Positions 22,062 to 32,907 of a stretch of DNA of 57,714 bases are shown piece after piece. The stretch comes from Diphasiastrum complanatum (lineage: Eukaryota; Streptophyta; Lycopodiopsida; Lycopodiales; Lycopodiaceae), in assembly GCA_029204225.1 (NCBI GenBank), contig MU833340.1, positions 1 to 57,714 on the forward strand, written 5' to 3'. Positions within the stretch are counted from its first letter, which is position 1; each line of letters opens with the position of its first letter. Under the pieces are notes generated by a model. The model was given only the letters and a program-made list of their open reading frames with translations, was not told the DNA's origin and did no database searches. Both the position numbers and the translations under genes were made by a program.

Positions 22062-22577
22062 TTGTACCTATACTCCCATGGCCGATAACGGGCAACCTCT
22101 TGATCTAGACACACCTATCATTAGTATTAGTTTTATTGATATTTAACCACACAATGATGAGTTGTTAAATGTTGCATGGCTACCTACTAATGAATTGGAA
22201 GATCTATTTATAAATGATGAAAATGTCTTGAGAATATAGAATTGCTTAGAAGATTTGGACATTTATGACATTCAGATACTCAACTACATGGAGGCACTTC
22301 CAATTAAAGCATTCCCCCAACATTTGTCCAAGGTAGAACCAGTCACCAAAGTTACAGTTGAAAAACCTGATACCAAAGTCTATCATGTCAAATGACCCAA
22401 TTATCCATGGGACCTACGTGTGGAGAAAACAATCTATCAAATCGACGATGAGATCCTCCATGTTGTGCCACCAATTTCGCATCCACACACCTCACGCCCT
22501 TAGAAGCCACAACCTCGTGGCAATACCATGAAGGAGAAAATGAAGAAACCACTTTAATCCAATCACTTGGAGACCTT
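22062..22577 (+). pseudogene. G2 protease-RT linker, heavily decayed
   Basis: Position and residual composition fit the long linker that precedes RT, but stops occur in every frame and no domain is recognisable. Confidence 0.4.
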
Positions 22578-23833
22578 ATGACTACTCAGGAAGTTCCTGA
22601 GATTGCTTTAGCTCATACACCTATCCCAGAACCTTCCAAATCGCCATCAAGGCAATTAAAGAGTGAAGCTCCCCTCGAATCACCCACACATGATGTGCTT
22701 GCTTACTTTAAAGATTACACAATCGAGGATGTGACTATACAATTACCACAAGCTCAACACGAGCCGATTGGTAATTCACCTTACGAAGATCTTGCACGCA
22801 CCATCACCATATCCTTGAGTGGGTCCAATGAGGATAACGAATACATTGTTTGCGTTGGGACTTATCTCAATCGAGAGCAACGTAGAAAGCTTGAAAAACT
22901 TCTGCAAAAGTATCAACATGTCTTTGCTTAGTCCTATAAAGGCATGCAAGGAGTTTCACCCCAAGTAGCCGTACATCACATTCCCCTTAAACCGGGAGCG
23001 AGACCAGTTGCTAGCCATCCATATCGATGCAATCCGATCTACAAGGCCAAAACTTAGAAAAATCACAATGCTTGTTAGATGTAGGATTCATTTATGAGAT
23101 CGAACATACTGAGTGAGTTTCTCCAATTGTAATTGTTCCTAAGAAAAATGAAAAACTCTGTATCTGTGTTGACTTTAAGAAACTTAATGCAGTCATAGAA
23201 CATGACCATTTTCCATTACCTTTCGGAGAATCCATCTTAGAAAATCTAGTAGGAGATGAGGCCCACTCATTCTTAGATGGCTTTAGTGGTTGCAACATGA
23301 TCCAAATTGCTAAAGAATATCAGCATAAAACCGCCTTTGCCATAGAATGGGGAATCTTCTATTGGAAAGTCATGCCTTTCGGCCTCTGTAATGCTCCTAG
23401 CACATTCCAACGGGTTATGCAAGCTGCATTTTCTTAGCAGATGGGAGATACCTAGAGGTCTATTTGGACAATTTAGGAGCATTTAGAAGAAACATGTCAT
23501 CTGTTTGTGCTTGAAATTTTTTTAAACCAATGTCCACGCTTTGAAATCTCCTTGAATATTGAAAATTGACAGATTTGGGTTCAAATATAAAGGAGGTTTC
23601 AAATTGTTTTAGGACATATCATTTCTAGAAACAGTATTGCAACTGACCCTGAAAAGGTCACGATCATCCAAAATTTGCTATAACCACGCACTATCTGCTA
23701 AGTATATTCATTTCTAGGACACGCCAATTATTATGGCTACTTTATTCTCGATTTTGCTAATAAGGCCCAATTAATCTATAAGGTGGTTGTTGTTCCCAAA
23801 TGGACTGATGAACAAAATATCGCATTCATTTAG
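22578..23833 (+). pseudogene. G2 reverse transcriptase
   Basis: The entry EKLLQKYQHVFA (22890-22930) is followed by VPKKNEKLCICVDFKKLNAV, SFLDGFSGCNMIQIA, KTAFAIEWGIFYWKVMPFGL and CNAPSTFQRVM, the ordered motifs of Ty3 RT. The catalytic YxDD reads YLDN near 23460, so the second Asp is lost. At least eight stops occur between 22930 and 23700. The connection domain is recognisable as GHIISRNSIATDPEKV. Confidence 0.85.
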
Positions 23834-24372
23834 TTGAAACAAGCCCTCATCAATGTACCTATTCTCCGGGCTCTTGATTACTCCAAAAAATTCCATGTGC
23901 ATACCGATGCATCCAAGTATGCCATCGGAGCAGTGCTCACCCAATCGAGAGAATTGAAAAATGATTATCCAATACGATTTCTCAATAGACAATTGATACC
24001 CGTTGAAGTCAATTACACCACTCCGAGCGTAAAGCTTTGGCAATAGTTTATGCGGTTCAGAAGTTTCGCCATTATCTCTTGGAAAAACTTTTTGCTTTCT
24101 TCATTGATCATCAAGCACTTCTCTACCTTATCAACAAAACTTGCACAACTGGTCGAATTACTCGATGGATCTTGTTATTACAAGAATATGAGTTTCGGAT
24201 TGTTGTTCGAAAGGGTGTTCAACATTTTTTAGCAGATTATTTATCCCGAATCCCTAATCTACCAACTCCGGACCAAGGGGACAACGATGATTTACCCAAT
24301 GCAATCTTGTTTCAAGTTGACTATATCTCCATTTGGACAAAGGATATTATTGAATATTTGAATTTTGGATAG
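23834..24372 (+). pseudogene. G2 RNase H
   Basis: FHVHTDASKYAIGAVLTQS carries the first catalytic Asp. The EREAL helix has decayed to TTPSVKLWQ-stop. QKFRHYLLEKLFAFFIDHQA and GVQHFLADYLSRIPN complete the domain. Two overlapping frames (23834-24046 and 24037-24372) show a frame change near 24040. Confidence 0.88.
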
Positions 24373-24640
24373 ATGGATCCATCCTTATCTAAACCTGAAC
24401 AACGCGCATTGATCCTCAAAACAACACCTTATATGTCGATTGTAGGACAACTTTACAAGCAAGGATTGGGATCATCCGACAATGTCTTACTGAAGGTGAA
24501 ATAACCTCCTTTATATCCCTAACTCATGAAGGTGTTGGAGCTGGTCATTTCTCTTCCCGAACAACTACCATGAAAATCCTCTTAGCAGGATTTTGGCCAA
24601 CTCTCTTCAAAGATACCCACCACTACGTAAAGGGAGACGA
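24373..24640 (+). pseudogene. G2 integrase N-terminal remnant
   Basis: After RNase H there is LYKQGLG, then TSFISLTHEGVGAGHFSSRT and FWPTLFKDTHHYVKG: the His-containing half of the integrase zinc-binding domain. The second Cys pair and the whole DDE core are absent, because the sequence passes straight into the extra ORF near 24640. Confidence 0.7.
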
Positions 24641-27490
24641 TTCATGGCAAAGGCACTAGCTATGATCCAAAATACTTCAAGAAGTTCTCGATGGAGGATG
24701 GAAAGACCATTCCATAGACAAACAACGACATTGCCATAAAGCTCATCAAGGACCCTAAAATCTAGACAACAACAAAAATTCTCAATACATTCGTTGAAGT
24801 CCATATTACCCAAATGCATTGCATTCCAGCAAGCGATTCATTTTCCTTCACTATAATGATGAATGACCCCACTCAAATTTTCAAGTGGGCTGAGAAAATC
24901 CATGAGAAGCTGTGTGTGGCCTTGAAATCCAAAAAAGTCACCACCAAGTGTGGGTACCTCTTACACATGCTGGTCCAACAACACATGGGACAACACATGG
25001 CCGCAATCCTCAAAGAGCTAGAGGAACAATATTCTAGCACCATGAAGCGGACCAGTCTGCAAATATCCGAAGACCCTGCAACACCTGCACCCCCCATGAA
25101 GAAGCAAAAGGATAAGGAAGTAGCTCAAAGTTCCGAAGAAGATGTCTCCCTTGATATCTTATCAAGTGATATAGGGGTAGAATATGTTGAGTCTAGAGGG
25201 AGCTTTAAATCCTCTCAGGTCCCAAAGGAAGTCTTGGCACAACAAGAGGCCTTACTGCAAGAGGCCCAACAAAGACATCAAGCAGTAGCGGTAGTAGGCA
25301 GCTCTTTGGACGATGACACTTCCACATCAGATTCATTTGGAGTGGTCTTGCCAACTCCAACAACTTAAGCGGTATCTGCTTCTCCTAACACTACTACCAT
25401 TTCACCATTACCTCCACTACCTACTGCCAAATCCACCTCGTGTATCACATTAACATCGGCTTTGATACTACCATTCCAAAAAAGCCATCTCCCGTACATA
25501 CCTCCACTCTACTTGACTCCTCGGTCAACGTAGATGATTTTGCATTACATTTACTAACACAAACCCAATCCACCACTGCCACAACTACTCCAATGGACTC
25601 TTCTCCTTCAAAAGCTAATTCTTCTCCAAAACTCCAATCACTTCCACATTCACCTCCTCCAAAACCTCATTCACTTCCACCTTCATTTCCTCAAAATCCA
25701 CCTTCTCCACCAATTCTAGATCTTCTTCCATATAATCCTATGCCTCACCCCAACTATGGCCGCCCCTTCCCTGACATTGGACTTTGGGAGCAATTATCAC
25801 TAGCGGCCCAAAAGTTGGTATAGTTGGTCAATGGGCTACAATACCACATTTTCGGCACATTGTCAAGACATCATGCACTAAGGCAGGTAGACCATCTCGC
25901 AACTTTCGCATGATAAGCCAAAGTTGGTGGCTGATTTCAATCAACAACAGCAGATCCATAATCTCAATGCACACATCTAGCAGCAGCAGTAGATGATCAG
26001 CCACCTCCAGAATCAAATCCAATTTAAGAATCAAGACATCTTGAACCTACAAAATACCATGGCCAACCTTACTATGGAGTGCGACGCAGTAGCAACCGCC
26101 ACACATTCCACGATGAAGAACCAGTTGAAATAGGTCAACTTCACAGACTTCGCACCTCCAACTATTCTTGAGGGAACTCAGATTTTAGTCATGGCATAGC
26201 AGCATTGGCACAACAGCTAAAAGCCACAACGGAACAATACAACAAACTGCAGCAATCTTATATTGCTTCCGTCGAGGCCCTCAATCAACACATTGCCACC
26301 CTGGAAGAGAAATTAAAAAAATCGGCACATTCTATCGATGCGGAACATACCTAGTTTTACCAATCAGGGCCGCACTTTATGATGGATCAGATGGTGGTAA
26401 TGGGACTATTTTCCAAGACCCTCTAGTAGCAAATCAGGGGTCACTATTTCAAGGCCCAGCTGAAGTGTTGATAGCTCCTCTACCAACCAACCGGCAAAGC
26501 ACTGGTGGTACTTCCTCCCAACGCGCTCTCCCCTCTTCCGCTTATAACCCCATTGACACAACTAACTTTCCTTTCATCCCTCTCCAATTTTCTCCTGAAT
26601 CCCAATGCATTGCTAAATCCAATCCTTCACCACCTCTCTCCCCTCAACCCAATCCACAACACGAACATACCTTGGTAGCTGAAGCACCTTGAATAAGACA
26701 TAGGATCACTCCAAATGAGCCTAGCAAGGACCTGGGGATCTCTCAAGAGTTTGTGAAGAAGTTTCAACCCAAGGAGCAAGGCGAATACATTCTTCCGAAC
26801 CTCAACAATTGCCAAACCCATAAAGAAGCATTCAAACTCCTTGATCAACAACCAGCATGGCACCATCAATTGTTTCTGCAAAGCATAACCTCCATGGCAC
26901 GGTATCTCCGCTAGTCTATATGTGCGTCAATCCATATATTATCCGGTAGCTCGTTGAGAACCGGTTCCTGCAACAAAGAAAAAAAATAAGATTTATTGGC
27001 CTAAGCTGACAGGTGTGAATACCAGCAACTCGGCAGACAACATGATCACAAATTTCTGCGTCTGCTACCAACAATATCATGGCAACCCTGATTGTGATGT
27101 GCGATATTTTGTGGATAATTGGGGCCTGGTGGCATCTTTGGCAGAGTTTAAAGACTATTGGGATTGGAGGCTACCATCCATTGCCATCGATATCAATCGT
27201 CCCTTAAAGACTGAAGCTGACCACATCAACATAGCGCGACTTTATTACAGGACAGCCCTCACTTTGGCGCTCCATGTTGACATGATCGAGCTATGGAAGA
27301 GACCCATGGATTCCTCGAGGGTATGCTACATTACTATACCCCAAGGCCCTTCCTTAACAAATTGCGCTGGAAAATGATGGAAGGGATCAGCAAGAAGATC
27401 TACCAAACACACCAACATCAATCTCTCCTCCAGAAAGCCCAACAAATCTGGGATGAAAAAGCCTCGATTGGTGTGGGACCACCAATCCAA
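24641..27490 (+). pseudogene. Extra ORF (aORF) of G2, decayed
   Basis: A ~2.8-kb same-sense coding region between pol and 3' LTR. The N-terminal part has YDPKYFKKFSMEDGKTIP and, in one 184-codon open stretch (24814-25368), FTIMMNDPTQIFKWAEKIHE, KVTTKCGYLLHMLVQQHMG and a Lys/Glu-rich tail. Next is a Ser/Thr/Pro/Gln-rich middle (25440-25800), a coiled coil (HNLNAHIQ-like heptads 25930-26330, with LEEKLKKS), a second Pro-rich stretch (26465-26690) and a C-terminal globular part (27015-27490: YFVDNWGLVASLAEFKDYWD, LYYRTALTLALHVDMIELWK, MMEGISKKIYQTHQ). A stop follows GVGPPIQ just before the polypurine tract. Architecture parallels G1 and G3. Function unknown. Confidence 0.6.
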
Positions 27491-27505
27491 TAAGAAGGGG
27501 GATAA
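27491..27505 (+). other. Polypurine tract of G2
   Basis: AAGAAGGGGGATAA immediately before TGTTAGCAAC, the start of the 3' LTR; it primes plus-strand synthesis. Confidence 0.75.
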
Positions 27506-28604
27506 TGTTAGCAACAAAGTATAAAAAGAGAAATAAAATATTGTGGCATGTGTATTGTAAGTCCACGTGTGAGTACTTGTTAATAAATTTCTACCATGGC
27601 ATGTGTGTTATAAGACCATGGGTAGAAGCTTAAAAAAAATTTAAACTTCTAAGTTAGAAACTTAAGCTTAGAAATAAAAGATCCTAACTTTATCTTAAGT
27701 TCTAAGTTTAGAGACTTAAGCTTTTTAAGTTAGAAGTTGTCAAGCCTTAGAATGACAAATTAGAAGTCTAATCCCATAAGTTAGTGGAAACTTATGAAAG
27801 GTCCTTCTTGCTATAAGAAGAGAGGCATTTCCCTTGTAAAAAGCACTATGAGATTATGCTAATTTGCAATCTTGGATTAATCCCTCTATTTCATTGTGTT
27901 CCCTTTGGAAGGCGAATAGCTTGAGGGAAGGTGCTCGGGCCTCCTTTTCTGTCCTTTTCATTGGCTTTTATTGTGGCATGTTTTATTGAATATTTGCTTA
28001 GTTAGCCGCAATTATTATTTTCATCCCCCTTTGAGTGTTAGTTAGGATTTAGATTAAAGGCCTTGCTAGTTGGGTAAGCCTTAGCAAGTTCTAGTTTATT
28101 TAAAAAGCTTGTTAGTTGGGAAGCCTTAACAAGCTTCATTAGTTGCTGTCTAGTTTCTGAGCACCATTTGGGAAGCCTTGGTGCTCCGCCTTTTTGTTCA
28201 TGCTCTTTACTTATTTGTAAGTTTTATGTAAAACTTGGAAGGTGGACGAATCGGTCCACCTCTACACTATAACCCGAACCATAGATAGACCTAGCCACCG
28301 CAAAAATAGATGTTAGAAACTTAAGTAAAAAACTTAAGCTTAGAAATAAAAGATTCTAAGTTATCTTAAGTTGTAAGTTTAGAGACTTAAGCTTTCTAAG
28401 TTAGAAGTTGTGAAGCCTTAGAATGGCAAGTTAGAAGTCTAATCCCATAAGCTAGTGAAAACTTATGGAAGGCCCTTTTTGGTATAAGAAGAGAGACGTT
28501 TTCCTTGTAAATAACACTTTGAGATTATGCTAATTTGCAATCTTGGATTGATCTCTCTATTTCATTGTGTTTCCTTTGGAAGGTGAATAGCTGGAGAAAA
28601 GGTG
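27506..28604 (+). repeat. G2 3' LTR region containing a duplicated ~290-bp segment
   Basis: Starts TGTTAGCAAC after the polypurine tract. The segment 27650-27935 is repeated at 28313-28604 in direct orientation with scattered changes (shared words TTAGAGACTTAAGCTT, AATTTGCAATCTTGGATT). The second copy is preceded by TGTTAGAAAC (28311), almost the LTR start, so it may be a second, internally deleted LTR. I find no clear LTR end (TAACA) before copia C4 begins. TATAAAAAG at 27522 and TATAAGAAGAGAGG near 27812 are possible TATA boxes. Confidence 0.6.
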
Positions 28605-28605
28605 C

Positions 28606-29045
28606 AACAGCTTCAAATCCCTGTTAGATCAGTTATCAGCTGTAGGATGTTCTATTCAAGATGATGATGTCGTCATGACCTTGTTTTCTTCTCTTCCAAA
28701 GTCCTATGAGCACTTCGTGGTGATGATCTCACTCTTCAAAAGGTGATCGGTCATCTTCTTCAAGAAGAAATGCGGAGAAAGACTAGCAGCCTGTCCATCA
28801 AAGACAAATCCATGGCTCTATACACCAAGAAGAAAGACTATTCCAAGGGCAAGAATCAAGTGCAGCAGCAACAGTAGAAGCCTCACACTCAAGGTGAGCA
28901 TGGTGGATTGTGCAAGAAGATTTTCTACAGATATTGCAAAAGAGGTAATCATGACATCAAGGAGTGTCACGTCAAGATCTACAACGAGGCAAAGAAGCAA
29001 CAACAACAGCAGCAACCAAACTCCTCCAACACGACGGAATTCAAG
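28606..29045 (+). pseudogene. C4 gag C-terminal half
   Basis: NSFKSLLDQLSAVGCSIQDD and VVMTLFSSLPKSYEHF are the copia gag core. A frame change near 28725 precedes VIGHLLQEEMRRKTSSLSIK, and a degenerate zinc knuckle YRYCKRGNHDIKECHVK (first Cys changed to Tyr) near 28935 is followed by a poly-Gln tract of CAA/CAG codons (29000-29020). The sequence is then cut by E5's target site. Confidence 0.82.
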
Positions 29046-29747
29046 TGTGAAAGTACTGTACTTTAGGACCATAAATGGATCTACAAAAGATCCACAAGAG
29101 TGATTGGATGCTTGCTTAACAATCTATCAAAAAACTAGACACAAAAAAGTTGATCTAGATTGGCAGTTTGACAAACAACAAGCATTAACAATCAAAAGCA
29201 TTGATCAACATTGAAATCCGAGCCCACACGTGTGTACTAAAGTCTGTAGTACGGCCTTCAACCTGAGAAACAAGTAGAAATTGATTTGGTTTCATTTGGA
29301 TCACAAAAACTCAATGTACATAGTGAACTAGCTTGAGATTGCCAATGAGCTCCAAACATTTTCTATCTTCTCACTATGGAGAGAGGGAATACATAGCAAA
29401 TTCGACTTCCTTCTTGAAGTTAGGTGGATTTCCAGCATGTAATAAGGAAGTTAACTCACTCTCCTTGACCTAAAATGAAACCCTAGTCTATTTCCTAGAG
29501 TTATGCTTGGTAGGTAGCTAGTTGGTCAAATTTTCACCTTAAACTTAGGTGTAGGTCCTATAAAGTAGGGATAACCACCAAATAGACATGACCAACTCTC
29601 TTGACTTGACCTAACCTACATTAGGATGGGTTTCCCACGTGGCATCATGGCCTCACATGTGTGGGACCCACTTGTGTACACAATTTACACTATTCTACAT
29701 GGTTTTTTTATCAAGCTAGATTTGCCAATTTTTGGCAATTCTTCACA
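29046..29747 (-). repeat. 3' LTR of E5 (702 bp)
   Basis: Plus strand TGTGAAAGTACTG to GGCAATTCTTCACA. Ends TGTGAA/TTCACA are inverted repeats. It differs from the partner LTR at eight positions (for example ataAcc against atgAcc near 29571). Confidence 0.95.
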
Positions 29748-29954
29748 CTCCTCAAATTTAGCTTGATCTATTTACAACTCTCTTGATAGATGAATGAAAG
29801 CTTATAGAAGTGTCTAAAAAATCCAGCTACAAACAAGGAACTTTTGAGACTCCAATAGAGAATGATGTCCATGAAGGATCTTTCACCACCTCTTAGAGGA
29901 TCCCTTACAAGATGTTCCATAAATGTGTCTATATACATCTAGCACACTTCAAAA

Positions 29955-32126
29955 CTAAACATCATGCCAAGCCATGGATTCCAAGGCATTTTGTGCACTT
30001 GAAGATACATCAATTAAAATATTGAGTGCATAAATAATGTTGCCAAAGACAACTTGCCTTGCTTGATCCATATGATTGAGCCTAGATGGCTCCATCTTGA
30101 TACTCAAGGTTCTTCTTGGAGTCCTCGGGTCTTGAGCTTGCTCCTCCACTTGACTTGACTCCAAACCATCAATGAATTGAATAAGGTGTTGATCCAAAGG
30201 TGCTTCTTCAAGTTTACAAATCTTCCACTCTTGAAAGATCACATTTCCACCATTGACAAATTCTTTGGTTGAAAACAAGTAGATTCTACAATCTCTACTT
30301 GAAGAGAAAAACACTACCATTATTCCTATCATTGAAATAGGATAATCTTTGGTCCTTACATTGGAATGATAATGCTCAAAGCATGTGGACCCAAAGATTT
30401 CCAATACAAATGATGTTTCATCTTTTATGACACTATTCAAACTATTACAAAAATAGTTATCCAATGAAATTGCTTTATCAACAACAAATGTAGATTTCAA
30501 AGCATCCCATTTCATTGTCTTATCATACAAAGTAATAAACACCATGAATCTTAAAGGTAAGCAACAAGTCACCTCATGTCTACTAATACTTTCCAAAAAG
30601 TATTCAAAGATAGTAGACTCTCCAATGCTCACCACCCTTGCAAGATGCACACTTGAATGGACAATTTGCATGCAATTTGATGACTCGGACATTGTCATTG
30701 AGGACTCCCTTGGAACTCTCATGCTTTGAGGCTGATCCTCAAGATCTTCCTCCTTTTGATGCTCCTCCTCAATGCAAGCAAGATCACACTTTGCCAAGAT
30801 CTCCTCTTGAGTGATCTCCTCCTTTGCCAAGCTCATTCTTTTAAAAGCAACACTAGCTTCCAACTTAAACAATCTTCCATGTTTAAATCCCTTTGCAATG
30901 CAAACATCATTCTTCAAGATGAAGCAAACACCATGCTTAAAGTGGACATCCAAACCACTTTCTAAGAGTAGACCAACACTAAGCATATTCTTGGTGATTG
31001 ATGGTACATAAAGGACATTTTCTAGATCCATGCATTTTGAGGATTCTAGACACAAAGAGATGGTGCCAGCACCATCTATCCTACACTCTTCATCATTTGC
31101 AGTAAAGACAAACTTTTTAGCATCATTGAATGAGTGTAAGGTTGAGAAAAAGTCCTTTTCACAAGACATGTGGGAGCTAGCCCCACTGTCAATCCACCAA
31201 TTGTCTCTTGAATTGCTATTGCTTGTTGGTGAGGATGTAGATGCCATCAAGAATACATCTACTTCATCCTCCTCCTCCTCCTTTGCAAGGTTTCCTTGTT
31301 TGTCCTCCTCCACTTGTGCTCTTAGCCTCTTGTAGCATTTAGATGCATAATGCCCCTTCTTTCCACAAAAGAAGCATTTTTGCTTTGACTTGTCCTTTGA
31401 GCTTGATGCATCATCCTCTTCTTTGGCCTCCTTTGGATGCTTCTTCTTTCCATTGGTCTTCTTTTTGCCCTTGAATGAGAAATTGGCTTTCTCATCACCA
31501 TCCTGCAAAGACAAGGAACTCATCCTAGATTTTGCATGGAGCATCCTACACTCTTCAGCCACTAATACACTGTGAAGTTTTTCTATAGTTGGCAAAGTGT
31601 CTTGGATGGCAAAATTTTGGACCAAATTTGCAAAGTCATCTCCTAGACCATTAAGGACAATTTGTACAAGCTCTCCATCATGAATCTTCTCTCCAATGGA
31701 AGCCAACTCCCTATTTAGAGACTTGATTCTGAGTACATAATCCTGTGCACTCTCCTCACTTCTCCTCATGCTTTGCAAAATTTGATTTCTAAGCATAAGA
31801 ACTCTAGAAGTGTTGCTAGACTCATAGATTGATTTTAAAGCCTCTTTAGCACGAGTACATGCTGATACTTCTCTCAACAAATCATTGCTCACATTCATCT
31901 TCACACAATGAAGTGCAAGCCTAGATCTCTTCTTGTATCTAGCTAACTCTTGTGCACCTAGAGGTTCATCTTCATCTTCAATCAAGAACTCATGAAGGTC
32001 TTGGAGCACCAAGAGTGACTCCATCCTAACCTTCCAAATAGCATAATTTGTAGCATTCAAGCTCTCACTAGCTTCTAGAAGGTATGCTCTAGCAGATCCC
32101 ATCTTACTAGTGACTTCTGCAAACAA
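29955..32126 (-). CDS. E5 gag-protease protein, 723 aa, uninterrupted
   Basis: Residues 20-50 give the copia gag entry (NATNYAIWKVRMESLL), 60-200 the UBN2-type capsid core (LMLRNQILQSMRRSEESAQD), 210-250 a Lys-rich tail, 251-264 a perfect zinc knuckle (CFFCGKKGHYASKC) and 311-318 the protease active site WIDSGASS. The protease second lobe runs to LSVGLLLESGLDVHF (~385). The next ~300 residues are unusual: only a scrap of integrase C-terminus (IFGSTCFEHYHSN, then FFSSSRDCRIYLFS) and a linker remain, ending MAWHDV. No DDE core, RT or RNase H exists. The ORF is far longer than a plain gag and has no stop, so it may still be translated. The start at 32126 is the first ATG; a second Met at residue 9 (MGSARAYLL) fits gag starts equally well. 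Confidence 0.85.
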   Translation of the reverse strand: MFAEVTSKMGSARAYLLEASESLNATNYAIWKVRMESLLVLQDLHEFLIEDEDEPLGAQELARYKKRSRLALHCVKMNVSNDLLREVSACTRAKEALKSIYESSNTSRVLMLRNQILQSMRRSEESAQDYVLRIKSLNRELASIGEKIHDGELVQIVLNGLGDDFANLVQNFAIQDTLPTIEKLHSVLVAEECRMLHAKSRMSSLSLQDGDEKANFSFKGKKKTNGKKKHPKEAKEEDDASSSKDKSKQKCFFCGKKGHYASKCYKRLRAQVEEDKQGNLAKEEEEDEVDVFLMASTSSPTSNSNSRDNWWIDSGASSHMSCEKDFFSTLHSFNDAKKFVFTANDEECRIDGAGTISLCLESSKCMDLENVLYVPSITKNMLSVGLLLESGLDVHFKHGVCFILKNDVCIAKGFKHGRLFKLEASVAFKRMSLAKEEITQEEILAKCDLACIEEEHQKEEDLEDQPQSMRVPRESSMTMSESSNCMQIVHSSVHLARVVSIGESTIFEYFLESISRHEVTCCLPLRFMVFITLYDKTMKWDALKSTFVVDKAISLDNYFCNSLNSVIKDETSFVLEIFGSTCFEHYHSNVRTKDYPISMIGIMVVFFSSSRDCRIYLFSTKEFVNGGNVIFQEWKICKLEEAPLDQHLIQFIDGLESSQVEEQAQDPRTPRRTLSIKMEPSRLNHMDQARQVVFGNIIYALNILIDVSSSAQNALESMAWHDV

Positions 32127-32474
32127 GAAATAGATTTGATTGACTTGAAACTCACAAAGGTCTCACACTTGCAGTGTTTCACTCAAATTTGATTTCTAAT
32201 CCAACAAATGGACTTATAATCACAGTTCTATCACTCCCTCACAAAGCTGGAATGAAGATAAGATGAATTGAAAACTACTTTCAAACAAATCTTGCCAAGA
32301 AATGGATTTGATTGTCTCTAGAAACTCACTAAGGTCTCTCTCTTGTAGTTTTTCACTCAAATTAGATTTCTAATCCAACAAATGGACTTATAATCTCAGT
32401 TCTAGGACTCCCTCACAAAGTTGGAATGAAGATAAGATGATGTGAAATCTACTTACAATCAAATCTTGCCAAAT
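32127..32474 (-). repeat. 174-bp tandem duplication in the E5 leader
   Basis: Two direct copies (about 32127-32300 and 32301-32474) share blocks such as GATTTCTAATCCAACAAATG and GGAATGAAGATAAGATGA at a spacing of 174 bp. They lie between primer site and gag start. No ORF is conserved across them. Confidence 0.8.
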
Positions 32475-32895
32475 TTGGCTATTTTTGGACAAAAAAATGA
32501 CTGAATCTCTTTCTTCCTTCTTGGTGTACTTTCAAGACCTGTTTTTAACCTTAATAGGACTTGAACTCAGCCTAGATTAATTAGATTCCATGAAACAAAT
32601 TCAAATCCAATCAATGGCAAATGATCTTGGTAGATTATCCTAGGATCTCCACCAAAAATTACACCAATATCTCACAAATTGAATTTTTTTGGATCAAATG
32701 AATACCATGCATTAAATGCAGGTTCAGAGGTGCCCACACATGTGGACAGTACGGATTTGGACCCCTAACAAGTTTGGGATCAAATCTCCTCATCAAAATC
32801 AAGATTCTAGCTTGCCCTCTCAATACTAGCTTTTAGCACCAAAACTTGCTAAAAATGGATTTGCATTAGATCAATGGCTTATGCTCTTGTACTTG
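32475..32895 (-). other. E5 5' leader
   Basis: Untranslated leader between primer site and the tandem duplication. No frame codes for anything recognisable. Confidence 0.6.
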
Positions 32896-32907
32896 GCTCT
32901 GATACCA
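32896..32907 (-). other. Primer-binding site of E5
   Basis: TGGTATCAGAGC on the minus strand, adjacent to the LTR. Confidence 0.93.

Larger units (their letters stand above)
20472..28604 (+). mobile_element. Ty3/gypsy retrotransposon G2, plus strand, 5' end missing
   Basis: From left: gag zinc-knuckle region, retropepsin, RT, RNase H, integrase zinc-binding part, a long extra ORF, polypurine tract and 3' LTR. The 5' LTR and capsid part are lost at C2's LTR border. Most of the integrase core is deleted. Many stops throughout mark it as old. The LTR (TGTTAGCAAC) is unrelated to that of G1, so this is a different Ty3 family that nevertheless has the same extra-ORF position. Confidence 0.82.

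Noticed and set aside
30544-31575. Several plus-strand ORFs.
   Set aside because: All are shadows of the uninterrupted 723-codon E5 gag-protease frame.
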